This document shows positions 14,055 to 21,155 of a stretch of DNA of 23,244 nt, piece by piece. Source of the stretch: an uncultured Verrucomicrobia subdivision 3 bacterium (GTDB taxonomy: Bacteria; Verrucomicrobiota; Verrucomicrobiae; Limisphaerales; UBA11358). The notes under the pieces are model-generated. The model worked only from the letters and a program-made list of their open reading frames with translations. It searched no databases and was not told the DNA's origin. How positions within the stretch are numbered: the first letter of the stretch is position 1; the number at the start of each line of letters is the position of its first letter. The stretch lies in the NCBI GenBank assembly GCA_903921455.1, contig CAIXPZ010000195.1, forward strand, positions 1-23,244, read 5' to 3'. The position numbers and the translations under genes were made by a program.

Positions 14055-14324
14055 ATGAATTCTCGCTGCGCTTTGCGGGCGAATTTCGCCCTCGTCCTGA
14101 AACACTGGCGCCTCGCCCACGGTCTCCCCCAGAAACAAATGGCTGCCGACCTCGGGTTCGCCATGTCCACGGTGAGCGCCTGGGAAACGGGGGAGCGGTT
14201 CCCGACCGACTTGGCGCTGGAAGACCTCGCCAGCTATACCGGCATCACGCCCTGCCGGCTGTTCTGCGACTGGGCCGACCGCTGCGCGCCGGGCCAATGC
14301 CGGTTCCTCGCCGGCCGGGCCTGA
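14000..14324 (+). repeat. HTH cassette, copy A (leader plus gene)
   Basis: Similarity between this region and 19563-19806 begins about 55 bases upstream of the ATG, with shared GTGYCGGCCCG, AAAAAGCTTCC and GCCCGGCGTTTGG blocks, and continues through the HTH coding part. Because the leader is conserved as well as the protein, the unit appears to have been copied as DNA and not just conserved as a protein family. Confidence 0.65.
14055..14324 (+). CDS. Small XRE-type HTH protein with Cys-rich tail
   Basis: An 89-residue DNA-binding protein. Residues ~12-65 form a Cro/C1-type helix-turn-helix: LKHWRLAHGLPQKQMAADLG, then the recognition segment STVSAWETGERFP (38-50), then LEDLASYTG. The tail holds four cysteines spaced C67-x3-C71-x5-C77-x4-C82, suggestive of metal binding or disulfide switching. 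There is no Shine-Dalgarno sequence. A second, truncated copy lies at 19617-19817. The targets are unknown; the gene is convergent with the FHA gene and not in an operon, so it could regulate itself or mark a selfish cassette. From memory, similar short HTH proteins recur in many copies in some verrucomicrobial genomes. Confidence 0.8.
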   Translation: MNSRCALRANFALVLKHWRLAHGLPQKQMAADLGFAMSTVSAWETGERFPTDLALEDLASYTGITPCRLFCDWADRCAPGQCRFLAGRA

Positions 14325-14336
14325 TGCCCGACCCTG

Positions 14337-14936
14337 CTACATTATGTAGCATCTGAGGGCTCGATTCCCGCCGCCGGGGCGCTCATGCTGCCCAATGTCA
14401 TGTTGATCGCCTCTCAAACGATCATTGTCCCCGGCGCCGGACTCTTCCGCGCCGGCCCCGGATTGCTCGTGGGCGGGCACAGACTCTCCGTGGGTGGGCA
14501 CGACTTGTCCGGCGAACCAAGGGTGGCTTATCATTGCTGACTCCGGTGTCCATTGAAGTGAAAGAACCATGAACAGCCACCCAATCACAAAGCAACCACT
14601 CGTTATCTTTGGAATTCTCGCGCTCACCCTTTGCCCGCCGCCGGCCGGCACGCCCTCCGCCAATTTCAATTCCACCTGGCCGAACCGCAGCCCCTGACCG
14701 GGTTTAAGGCTGTGCTCAGTAATTCTTTCGCCGTTGATGAGGGTGCCGTTCGTCGAAGCCAGATCCCGGACCACGATGTCGTTGCCGCGCAAAATAATTT
14801 CCGCGTGATGCCCCGAAACCGAGGGGTCGGCAATGGCAATGGTATTATCCTCGAGCCGGCCGACCGTGGTGCGGCTGCCGTTCAAATCAAACATGCACCC
14901 TGCCAGGCCATGGTTAATGACAACAATTTTAGCCAT
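14337..14936 (-). CDS. FHA-domain protein with anomalous C-terminus
   Basis: The frame encodes 199 residues. Residues 1-95 are a forkhead-associated domain: VGRLEDNTI with G26-R27, then DPSVSGHHAEI with S41 and H44, then DLASTNGTLING with N63-G64, which bind phosphothreonine peptides, usually beside Ser/Thr kinase signalling. After a GVPAGGGQ linker the rest looks wrong: a short hydrophobic stretch (CFVIGWLFMVLSL, 115-127) and then Gly/His/Gln/Arg-rich sequence with repeated GAGAEESGAG-like units. The complementary strand of that hydrophobic stretch reads as a signal-peptide start (ATG 14569), so the original FHA gene may have been cut near 14630 and joined to foreign DNA. The FHA part is secure, the C-terminal ~95 residues are not. 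No kinase gene is nearby. Confidence 0.75.
   Translation of the reverse strand: MAKIVVINHGLAGCMFDLNGSRTTVGRLEDNTIAIADPSVSGHHAEIILRGNDIVVRDLASTNGTLINGERITEHSLKPGQGLRFGQVELKLAEGVPAGGGQRVSARIPKITSGCFVIGWLFMVLSLQWTPESAMISHPWFAGQVVPTHGESVPAHEQSGAGAEESGAGDNDRLRGDQHDIGQHERPGGGNRALRCYIM
14569..14697 (+). pseudogene. Possible relic of a secreted-protein start, antisense to the FHA gene
   Basis: The frame begins MNSHPITKQPLVIFGILALT, a basic then hydrophobic signal-peptide pattern, and after LCPPPAGTPS continues through the antisense of the FHA linker to a stop, 42 codons in all. The signal-like half lies on the side where the FHA reading becomes implausible, consistent with a junction at about 14630. 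It may equally be chance antisense sequence. Confidence 0.25.
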
Positions 14937-15035
14937 GTTTACTTGGCACGGATAGTCGCGGGCGGCGTGGTTTCATGCAACCGGAAATCTGTCTTCTGAC
15001 AGTTGCCTGACGCTGATTGTAGCTGGACCGCGGCG

Positions 15036-15118
15036 GCCACCGCCCGCCGTCTGCGTGCGGCGCGGAAGTGAGGTCACGCCTGCCCTTCACCACCAGCGGT
15101 GTCAACGCCGGTTAATCA
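15036..15118 (+). repeat. 83-bp dispersed structured repeat, copy 2
   Basis: Ungapped match to 7021-7103. Here it is intergenic, between the start of the FHA gene and the end of the AraC-type gene. In copy 1 the first third is the coding end of the GH51 gene; in this copy the same frame would read ATARRLRAARK and stop, with no related sequence before it, so it is either a mobile repeat or the last remnant of a related gene. The GTGA-GG-TCAC dyad and the CGGTG-TCAA-CGCCG hairpin are retained with altered spacer or loop. Confidence 0.65.
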
Positions 15119-15174
15119 TTAATCCGACCGTTCGTCGCCCACGCTGTCGCCGCTGTCGCAACAAAACGCCCAGA

Positions 15175-16257
15175 TCAGCATGCTGACCGGTGGAGTCCCG
15201 AATGGCCGTGAAGTGCGAACCGGCGCAGGAATTTACCAGTCGTTTGTTGGCGGCGGAACTGGCGGGGCGAAATTCCCATCTGCCGGGTGAAGACGTTGGT
15301 GAAATACTGGCTCGAGGAGAAACCGCAGTCAAAAGCGATGTCGGTGATGGGACGCTGCGGGTTGCTGATCAGCAACTGGCTGGCCCGATTCACCCGCGCT
15401 TTTGCGAAATATTTGGCCGGAGTCAGATTCGTCGCCTGACGGAAGTGATGCACAAACTGCGTCACGCCAAGATGGCAGCTCGCCGCCATCATTCCCAGAG
15501 TCCACGGCTCGCCCAGGGCGTGGCCGAGTTCGGCGATGAATTGTTGCAAGGTGCGCTCGGTGCTGGTCAGTGATTTTCGCAACGAGATTCGGCGGGCGCG
15601 AAAATTGTCCAGCACCGCCAGCAACACTTCGTTGATCAAAACCGCCAGCCGGGAAACGTCGCCGGCATTTTTATTTTCCGCAATGACGCGGGCGATGCCG
15701 AGGAAGCCGCGGCGGATGTCCGGCGAACCCGGCCAGATGAACCGTTCGTTCTGGCGCAGATAGCGCGTGAGTTCCGCCAGGTCGGCGCGGTTCAAAATAA
15801 TCCACGCCGGCCAGCGCCATTCCTGATGCGGGCGGCGCACGCCCACGTCAAGAATTAGCCAGACCAGCCGGCTCGCGCCGACGTGCGGGTTGCCGAGTTG
15901 ATGCGGCTGCCACGGGCGGGTGACGAGAAACTCGTCATGACGGAGAGTTTGCAAACGATCCTCGATACGCGCGACGATTTCGCCGCCGGCGAGAAAGCTG
16001 ATTTCAATGCCCTCATTGCGATGCGGCGGCAAACCCCAGGATTGCGCGGAAGTCGCGTCCCAGCTTCCCACGCTGCGCAGGCCGGGCAGTTCCTCCGCTG
16101 GCCACCGCCGGCCCGGATAGCCCGCCCGCCCGAAAGCGTGCAGCTTGACCGCGCCCGCTTTCGCGGCGGCCACGAGCGGGCGGCAACTGTCGGCCACGAA
16201 GGACTTTCCCGCCGCCCGGTAAATGGCGCGATGGTTAATTTTCTTGGGCGCTGGCAT
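15175..16257 (-). CDS. AraC-family transcriptional regulator
   Basis: A 360-residue regulator. The N-terminal part has a cupin-like sensor segment (LPPHRNEGIEISFLAGG, 76-92, and VTRPWQPHQLG, 112-122) of the kind that binds sugars. Residues ~236-336 are the AraC/XylS DNA-binding domain with two HTH motifs; the second ends ITDIAFDCGFSSSQYFTNVF (304-323), the family signature, followed by GISPRQFRR. I chose Met 16257; the frame is open to 16386, but that would run over the divergent ThuA-type gene. The 120-bp space shared with the divergent operon implies that the operon is its main target and that it may autoregulate. The inducer is probably a sugar linked to the neighbouring glycan-degrading genes (inference). 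Confidence 0.9.
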   Translation of the reverse strand: MPAPKKINHRAIYRAAGKSFVADSCRPLVAAAKAGAVKLHAFGRAGYPGRRWPAEELPGLRSVGSWDATSAQSWGLPPHRNEGIEISFLAGGEIVARIEDRLQTLRHDEFLVTRPWQPHQLGNPHVGASRLVWLILDVGVRRPHQEWRWPAWIILNRADLAELTRYLRQNERFIWPGSPDIRRGFLGIARVIAENKNAGDVSRLAVLINEVLLAVLDNFRARRISLRKSLTSTERTLQQFIAELGHALGEPWTLGMMAASCHLGVTQFVHHFRQATNLTPAKYFAKARVNRASQLLISNPQRPITDIAFDCGFSSSQYFTNVFTRQMGISPRQFRRQQTTGKFLRRFALHGHSGLHRSAC

Positions 16258-16283
16258 TTCGGTTAAGGTTTGGGCTGACGGTG

Positions 16284-16302
16284 GGAAACGGTAAACCATT
16301 CC
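16284..16302. promoter_or_regulatory. Imperfect dyad GGAAACGG-TAAA-CCATTCC, candidate operator
   Basis: A GGAA...GG / CC...TTCC symmetric motif in the 120-bp space between the AraC-type gene and the ThuA-type operon, 27 bases upstream of the regulator's chosen start. AraC proteins more often bind direct repeats, so this is only a candidate. The operon side shows TAAACT (16360-16365), 12 bases before its ATG, as a possible -10 box. Confidence 0.3.
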
Positions 16303-16377
16303 ATAAACTTGTAAAATCTTTCGGTGAAAAATACCGCAAGATTTCGCGGCGCAACCAGCTAAACTGTCGCCAATCCC

Positions 16378-17166
16378 ATGAAACATTTGCCGCTCTTAAA
16401 ACCACTCCGGTTCGCGTTGGTCGCGTTGCTGGTCGCTCTTGCCGCTGGCGCAATGCGGGCCGGCGAGCCGGCTCTGCGCGTCCTGATTTTAAGCGGACAG
16501 AACAACCACAACTGGCGCGAGACCACGCCCAGGCTCAAGTCTATTCTTGAAAACGGCGGGCGGTTTGCCGTGGACGTGGAGACGAACGTGGCCGGGATGA
16601 AGCCGGAGGTTTTTTTCAAATACGATGCGCTGTTGAGCAACTTCAACACGTTCAGCCAAAATGATCCCGGGGAAGTCTGGAACATTGGAATGCGCGCGGC
16701 GTTTGTGAAATTCATCCGCGACGGCCATGGCTTTGTGGTGTTTCACGCCGGCAGCTCGGTTTTTGATGACTGGCCGGAATTTCAGGAAATCGCCGGCGCA
16801 ACTTGGAGCCAGGCCACCAGTCATGGCCGGATGCATACGAACGAAATCCACATCCTTGCCCCAGATCATCCAGCGGTCGCCGGGCTGAAGGATTTCGCGA
16901 CGTTTGACGAGTTCTGGCAAAACGCGCAGGTCGCGCCGGGCGCGAAGGCGCTGGCGGCAGTCACCCCGAAGCCGGAATTCGGCGGCACAGGCAAGGCGGA
17001 GCCGATTGCCTTCGCAACGGATTTCGGCAAAGGCCGCGGGTTCACGCTGCTCCTCGGCCACGACGTGCGGGCGATGGCAGCGGACGGTTTCAAGGCGTTG
17101 CTGCTGCGCGGCACCGAATGGGCGGCGACGGGAAAAGTTTCGGCGGACCATCCAGACAATCATTAA
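16378..17166 (+). CDS. Secreted ThuA-like domain protein
   Basis: A 262-residue protein with a signal peptide (basic MKHLPLLKPLR, hydrophobic to AAGAMRAGE, ~1-29) followed by a ThuA/trehalose-utilisation domain: VLILSGQNNHNW near the start, FFKYDALLSNF, a GHGFVVFHAGSS segment and a terminal GKGRGFTLLLGHD. This glutamine-amidotransferase-like fold is common in Verrucomicrobiota and Planctomycetota next to Gfo/Idh/MocA oxidoreductases. In Sinorhizobium, ThuA acts with the dehydrogenase ThuB on 3-ketotrehalose, but the exact chemistry of exported homologues is not established. It is the first gene of a three-gene operon, 12 bp ahead of the oxidoreductase, and divergent from the AraC-type regulator. 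Confidence 0.87.
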   Translation: MKHLPLLKPLRFALVALLVALAAGAMRAGEPALRVLILSGQNNHNWRETTPRLKSILENGGRFAVDVETNVAGMKPEVFFKYDALLSNFNTFSQNDPGEVWNIGMRAAFVKFIRDGHGFVVFHAGSSVFDDWPEFQEIAGATWSQATSHGRMHTNEIHILAPDHPAVAGLKDFATFDEFWQNAQVAPGAKALAAVTPKPEFGGTGKAEPIAFATDFGKGRGFTLLLGHDVRAMAADGFKALLLRGTEWAATGKVSADHPDNH

Positions 17167-17178
17167 ACCACCACCATC

Positions 17179-18534
17179 ATGAACATGAAACATAGCTTGA
17201 AACGAAACGACACATTCACCCGACGCAAATTTGTCGGCGGCATGTTGCGCGGCGCGCTCGTGGCCGCGGTGGCGCCCAACTTCATCCCGCTGCGCGTGCT
17301 GGCGGGCGAAAACACGCCGAGCAAGAAGATCCAGCTCGGCCACATCGGCGTGGGCGGACGGGGCACCGCCAACATGAGGAATTTTCTTACGGTGGATGGT
17401 GCCGCCTCCGTCGCCATCTGCGATCCGTTTCGCGAGCGGCGCGAGGATGCCGCCAAATTCGTGCGGGAAGCGCAAAAGCTGGAGACGAAACTTTACAACG
17501 ACTTCCGCGAATTGCTGGCGGACCAGAGCGTGGATGCGGTGGCCATCTGCACGCCGGATCACTGGCATGTGCCCATCGGCTTGGCGGCGGTGCAAGCGGG
17601 CAAGGATGTCTATATCGAGAAGCCCCTCGGCCACAGCCTCGACCAGAATCACGCCATGCTGACGGCGGTCAAAAAGCATAAACGGATTTTTCAATATGGC
17701 ACGCAGCAGCGTGCAGTGGAAATGATCAAACGCGGCATCGAACTCGTTCTCAACGGCTACATCGGCGATCTACAGCGCCTCGAAGTCTGGGCACCCGCCG
17801 GCCACGGCGGCGGTTCGCTCGCAGAAATTCCCGTGCCGGACGGACTCGATTATGAACTCTACATCGGTCCCGCGCCGATGAAGCCCTGCACTAAGGATCG
17901 CATCACGAGCGAAGGCTCCTGGTATTGTTCAGACTACGCCCTTGGTTTCATCGCCGGCTGGGGCGCGCATCCGCTGGATGTTGCCATCTGGGGCATGGAC
18001 TCGGACACCAAAGGGCCGGTTTCATTTCGCGGCACGGGCAATTTCCCGACGCCGGACGCGCTGTTCAACACCTGCGCGACCTGGGATGTGGAGGTGAAAT
18101 TCTACGATGGCATCCCCATGCATTTCATGAGCGACAATTTTGCGGAACCCATCGTCAAGAAATATCGCAGCGACAACTGGGAGGGGAACGGCACCACCTT
18201 CTTCGGCACAAAAGGCTGGGTGAGTTTGAGCCGCAGCAGTTATGCCGCGAGCAATCCCGACTGGTTCAAGCTCAAGCAATGCGAGGGCACCAAACGCGTT
18301 CTTTATCGCAACAAATTCTACAAGGCCTTCGTGGACAGCGTGCGCGAACGCTCGCCCTCCGTCGCGCCAATTCAGGATGCTGTCCGCTCCGACGCCATCA
18401 GCCATCTCTCGCTGATGGCCATCAAGACCGGAGGTGAAGTGATTTGGGATCCCAAGAAATACAAAATTAAATCGCCCGCTTCGCTCAACGATCAGATGCA
18501 CTTTCCGGTGCGCGGCGACTGGAAACAAGTTTAA
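17179..18534 (+). CDS. Tat-exported Gfo/Idh/MocA-family oxidoreductase
   Basis: A 451-residue protein. The N-terminus carries a twin-arginine signal (TRRKFVGG, 14-21, then a hydrophobic stretch), so the enzyme is probably exported folded with its nicotinamide cofactor bound. The Rossmann fold follows with GHIGVGGRGTAN (54-65), TPDHWHVP (125-132) and the family EKPLGHS (147-153) with the catalytic-region Lys148. The C-terminal half is the alpha/beta sheet domain that holds the sugar. Members oxidise or reduce sugar hydroxyls, often at C3, using NAD(P). The tight spacing to the ThuA-type gene (12 bp) and the isomerase gene (14 bp) marks one transcript. The substrate is unknown; fucose-, galactose- or arabinose-containing products of the nearby hydrolases are candidates by context only. 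ATG 17185 is an alternative start. Confidence 0.92.
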   Translation: MNMKHSLKRNDTFTRRKFVGGMLRGALVAAVAPNFIPLRVLAGENTPSKKIQLGHIGVGGRGTANMRNFLTVDGAASVAICDPFRERREDAAKFVREAQKLETKLYNDFRELLADQSVDAVAICTPDHWHVPIGLAAVQAGKDVYIEKPLGHSLDQNHAMLTAVKKHKRIFQYGTQQRAVEMIKRGIELVLNGYIGDLQRLEVWAPAGHGGGSLAEIPVPDGLDYELYIGPAPMKPCTKDRITSEGSWYCSDYALGFIAGWGAHPLDVAIWGMDSDTKGPVSFRGTGNFPTPDALFNTCATWDVEVKFYDGIPMHFMSDNFAEPIVKKYRSDNWEGNGTTFFGTKGWVSLSRSSYAASNPDWFKLKQCEGTKRVLYRNKFYKAFVDSVRERSPSVAPIQDAVRSDAISHLSLMAIKTGGEVIWDPKKYKIKSPASLNDQMHFPVRGDWKQV

Positions 18535-18548
18535 CCAATACCACCTAC

Positions 18549-19385
18549 ATGAAAATCGGCTGCTTCGCCCTCGTTGAACCGTTCACGCCCATGGAACGGC
18601 AATTTGAACTCATCCGTGGTCTGGGCATTGATTACGTTGACCTCACGGATAATCACGACGGCGCGTCGCTCGGCGTCGAGTTCGGTTTCGCCGCGTCCGT
18701 CAGCCTCGACAGTCACCCCGGCACGCTTCGCCGGCTCGCCGCGCGGCACAAGCTCAAGTTGAGCACCGTCTGCGCGCACGCCAATCTGCTCGATCCCGCC
18801 GCGCCGGATGTCTATGGCACGTTTCAAATCATCAAAGCCATCCGCCTGGCCGCCGATCTGGGCATCCCCGAAGTCATCACCACCGAGGGCGATCCGAAAA
18901 CGGAATTCGGCCATCGGCTCACCGCCAAGGAACGCCTCTTCACCATCTGCGAGAAATTGCAGTCGCCCATCGCATGGGCCGAGGAACTCGGTGTAAAGCT
19001 GCTGCTCGAACCGCACGGCATCGTCACCGATTCCGTGAAGCACATGGGCGATTTGCTCGAACTCCTCGGCCACGAAAAAACCGTCGGCATCTGCCTGGAC
19101 ACCGGCAACAGTTGGCTCGGCGGCGCAGAACCGCTGGATTATGTGAAGACCTTCGGCCAACGCATCCAGCACGTTCACTGGAAGGACATGCCGGAATCTT
19201 GGTTGCCGAAGCGCGGCAAGATTTACGGCTGCGGCATGGCGGCTATTCCGCTGGGCGACGGCATCGTCGGCATACCCGCCATCGTGAAGGCTTTGAAGAA
19301 AATTGGTTTCAAGGGAACGACCACCCTTGAAATCGCGGGCGCGGAAAACGTGAAAATCTCCGCCCGCCGGTTGCGTGAATGGTAG
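18549..19385 (+). CDS. Sugar phosphate isomerase/epimerase-like TIM-barrel protein
   Basis: A 278-residue protein of the xylose-isomerase-like TIM-barrel (AP_endonuc_2) superfamily. The divalent-metal ligands are visible: E154 in LLLEPHG, D184 in CLDTGNSW, H210 in HVHWKD and E261 in TLEIAG. There is no signal peptide, so it is cytoplasmic, unlike its two operon partners. Family members isomerise or epimerise (keto)sugars; the substrate cannot be told from sequence. It closes the operon with the ThuA-like and oxidoreductase genes, and the trio is a recurring arrangement for oxidative breakdown of glycosides. The start ATG follows the previous stop by 14 bp with no obvious ribosome-binding site. 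Confidence 0.88.
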   Translation: MKIGCFALVEPFTPMERQFELIRGLGIDYVDLTDNHDGASLGVEFGFAASVSLDSHPGTLRRLAARHKLKLSTVCAHANLLDPAAPDVYGTFQIIKAIRLAADLGIPEVITTEGDPKTEFGHRLTAKERLFTICEKLQSPIAWAEELGVKLLLEPHGIVTDSVKHMGDLLELLGHEKTVGICLDTGNSWLGGAEPLDYVKTFGQRIQHVHWKDMPESWLPKRGKIYGCGMAAIPLGDGIVGIPAIVKALKKIGFKGTTTLEIAGAENVKISARRLREW

Positions 19386-19426
19386 ACTTCGCGGCAAAAG
19401 CGTGCCACGCGGGAAAATTCATTGTA

Positions 19427-19553
19427 AAGAGGTCAGTCCCAGTTGGCTCCGTTGGTGCCGGTAGGGGTTCATGGCCCGCACCTTAAACCCGCCCGTTCCC
19501 GTTGGCTAAGCTAAAAATATCTGGCTGCATTTAGACTTACAACTGACCCTATT
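19427..19553 (+). repeat. MITE-like element, copy 3 (degenerate)
   Basis: It retains GGTCAGTCCCAGTTG at the left, GGGGTTCATGGC, GCACCTTAAAC, GCCCGTTCCCGTTGGC and ATCTGGCTGCATT inside, but the right end is worn to CAACTGACCCTATT, so its ends no longer match fully. It has the same orientation as copies 1 and 2 and begins 41 bp after the isomerase stop. The HTH cassette copy B begins about 10 bp after its right end. This is the oldest-looking copy of the three. Confidence 0.7.
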
Positions 19554-19616
19554 CCAGCGCCCGTGCCGGCCCGTAAAAAGCTTCCTCAGCCCGGCGTTTG
19601 GCTCTAGCCATGGCCC

Positions 19617-19817
19617 ATGAACTCTCCCTGCGGACTGCGGGCGAAGTTTGCCCACGGCTTGAAACACTGGCGGTACAACCACCCCCTCACCCAGAATGAA
19701 ATGGCCACCAAGCTCGGGTTCTGCCTCTCCACGGTGAACGCCTGGGAAACGGGGGAGCGGTTTCCGAATGGCTATGCGCTGGAACACATCGCCGTGGAAG
19801 GTTTAACGTATAAATGA
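19617..19817 (+). pseudogene. Truncated HTH protein, cassette copy B
   Basis: This 66-codon frame matches the protein at 14055-14324 through STVNAWETGERFP (identical apart from one residue) and ALEHIAV. It then loses similarity and stops after EGLTYK, so helix 5 and the whole four-Cys tail are missing. The ~55 bp leader is also shared (from 19563). Truncation occurs right before the terminator of tRNA-Ala, as if the tRNA locus or an insertion there cut the cassette. It may still fold as a minimal HTH but probably is a relic. Confidence 0.6.
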
Positions 19818-19818
19818 G

Positions 19819-19853
19819 AAAACCCTTGTCCTATAAGGAGAACAAGGGCTTTT
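19819..19853 (-). terminator. Intrinsic terminator of tRNA-Ala
   Basis: CCCTTGT (19823-19829) pairs with ACAAGGG (19842-19848) around a 12-base loop. On the minus strand it is followed by TTTTCTC, placing it 20 bases beyond the mature 3' end of the tRNA. On the plus strand GCTTTTCT follows, so it may also stop read-through from the HTH relic. Confidence 0.75.
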
Positions 19854-19867
19854 CTTAATGTTTTGGA

Positions 19868-19943
19868 TGGTGGAGCCAAGGAGGCTCGAACTCCTGACCT
19901 TCTGAATGCCATTCAGACGCTCTACCAACTGAGCTATGACCCC
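19868..19943 (-). tRNA. tRNA-Ala (GGC)
   Basis: A complete 76-nt cloverleaf with the CCA encoded. The acceptor arm GGGGTCA pairs with TGGCTCC and includes the G3-U70 wobble that specifies alanine. The D-arm is GCTC...GAGC, and the anticodon arm TCTGA-ATGGCAT-TCAGA exposes GGC at positions 34-36. The T-arm is AGGAG-TTCGAGC-CTCCT. It reads GCC codons, abundant in this GC-rich genome. It has its own promoter and terminator. tRNA 3' ends are common integration targets, and a truncated cassette lies just beyond, but no duplicated tRNA tail was found in the window. Confidence 0.97.
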
Positions 19944-19962
19944 ATCCACAAAACGGAGCGTT

Positions 19963-19990
19963 AATTTAGATTTTTTGTGCCGCAAGTCAA
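19963..19990 (-). promoter_or_regulatory. Promoter of tRNA-Ala
   Basis: On the minus strand TTGACT (19985-19990) and TAAATT (19963-19968) are separated by 16 bases, a good sigma-70-type match, with the expected start about 10 bases ahead of the mature tRNA. Confidence 0.65.
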
Positions 19991-20028
19991 AGCATTTTAC
20001 GCAGTCATCTTGGATGTGGAATGCCAAA

Positions 20029-21039
20029 TCATTTTTTCATCATCGCCGCCCAGGAGGGTGGCAGATTTTTCACCACTTCAATGCCTTTAAAGGGCTTGGT
20101 CTTGCGCAGCTTCGCCGTCTTGGCCCAGTGGGACATATGGGTCAGACCGTCGTGTAGGGAAACGTCCTTGATCAGGTCGCCAAAAAATTCCCGCGCCTTG
20201 TCGTGCGCCGAATAGGCGTTCACCACTTCGTTGCGCGCGTCCAGATGTTTTGCATCTGGCTTTACACCCATGCACTGCGCGACTTCCCGCGCCAGTTCCA
20301 GCACGGAGTAAGCATGGTCGGCACCGACGTTGAAGATCTGGTTGTAACATTTTTTGCGCTCGACGCTGCGGGCGATGATGGGCGCCACGTCGCTGATGTA
20401 GCTGAAGGCGCGCGTTTGTTTGCCGTCGCCAAAAATTGTCATCGGCTGGCCGTTGCGGATCTGCTTCATGAAAATGCCGATGACATTGCGATACGGGTCG
20501 CTCAAATTCTGGCGCTCCCCGTAGACATTGTGTGGGCGGAAAATGACGGAGTTCAGCCCGAACATTTCATGCGCTTCCTTCAAGTCCAGTTCCACCGCGT
20601 ATTTGGCGATGCCGTAGGGGTCTTCCGGCTGCGGCACGAGGTCTTCGCGCATCGGCAGCTGGTTGCGGCCGTAAACGGCGATGGATGATGTGAATACAAA
20701 ACATTTCACCGTGCCGGCGTTGACCGCCGCGTTGATGAGGTTCACGCTGCCGATCAAATTGTTCGTGTAATTGAACGTCTTGATGAAATGGCTCAAGCCC
20801 TCGGCGGCGTAGGCGGCGAGATGAAAGACGTAATCGAATTGGTGCTGCTTGAAAAGTTTGGCGATGAGCGCCTGATTTTCCACCTTGCCCTTGACGAATT
20901 TGGCGCGGGCGGGGACGTTTTCGGGAAACCCGCCCGACAGATCGTCCAGGGCGACCACGGTGTGGCCCATTTTCAGAAGTTCATCGCAAACGTGCGAGCC
21001 AATGAACCCGGCGGCTCCGGTGACCAAAGATTTCGGCAT
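20029..21039 (-). CDS. NAD-dependent sugar-nucleotide epimerase/dehydratase
   Basis: A 336-residue extended SDR enzyme from the Met at 21039 (an in-frame Met at 21057 adds six residues). The NAD-binding motif VTGAAGFIGSH lies at residues 6-16, HLAAYAAE at 73-80, the catalytic Ser in FTSSIAVYG (116-124) and Y142-x3-K146 in DPYGIAKYA. RPHNVYGERQNLSDPYRNVI marks the substrate-binding region, as in UDP-glucose 4-epimerase-like proteins, so interconversion of UDP-hexoses such as UDP-glucose and UDP-galactose is likely. It is cytosolic. It is divergent from a glycosyltransferase gene with 116 bp between starts, which suggests a shared role in cell-surface glycan synthesis and not in the degradation cluster. 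A GDP-mannose or dTDP-sugar substrate cannot be excluded. Confidence 0.9.
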   Translation of the reverse strand: MPKSLVTGAAGFIGSHVCDELLKMGHTVVALDDLSGGFPENVPARAKFVKGKVENQALIAKLFKQHQFDYVFHLAAYAAEGLSHFIKTFNYTNNLIGSVNLINAAVNAGTVKCFVFTSSIAVYGRNQLPMREDLVPQPEDPYGIAKYAVELDLKEAHEMFGLNSVIFRPHNVYGERQNLSDPYRNVIGIFMKQIRNGQPMTIFGDGKQTRAFSYISDVAPIIARSVERKKCYNQIFNVGADHAYSVLELAREVAQCMGVKPDAKHLDARNEVVNAYSAHDKAREFFGDLIKDVSLHDGLTHMSHWAKTAKLRKTKPFKGIEVVKNLPPSWAAMMKK

Positions 21040-21155
21040 AGGCGGATAGGAAAACATCCGCGTCCGATGGAGTCAAAATTTATTTCAAACGTGCCGGGCC
21101 CTCATCCGCGCGCTTGTGAAAGCTGCGCGCATTTCTTAAATTGACGTTCAACTTG

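Noticed and set aside
14385..14540. Plus-strand 51-codon ORF with an LLVGGHRLSVGGHDL repeat
   Set aside because: The internal repeat is visible, but it lies antisense to the doubtful FHA C-terminus and has no start signal or known family, so I could not support it as a gene.
16489..17694. Minus-strand ORF of 401 codons across the ThuA-type and oxidoreductase genes
   Set aside because: Spans two genes on the opposite strand and has no motif of its own.
19868..19943. tRNA-Ala as the attachment site of an island containing the hydrolases
   Set aside because: I found no second copy of the tRNA 3' end in the window, and the only integrase is 19 kb away at the opposite edge.
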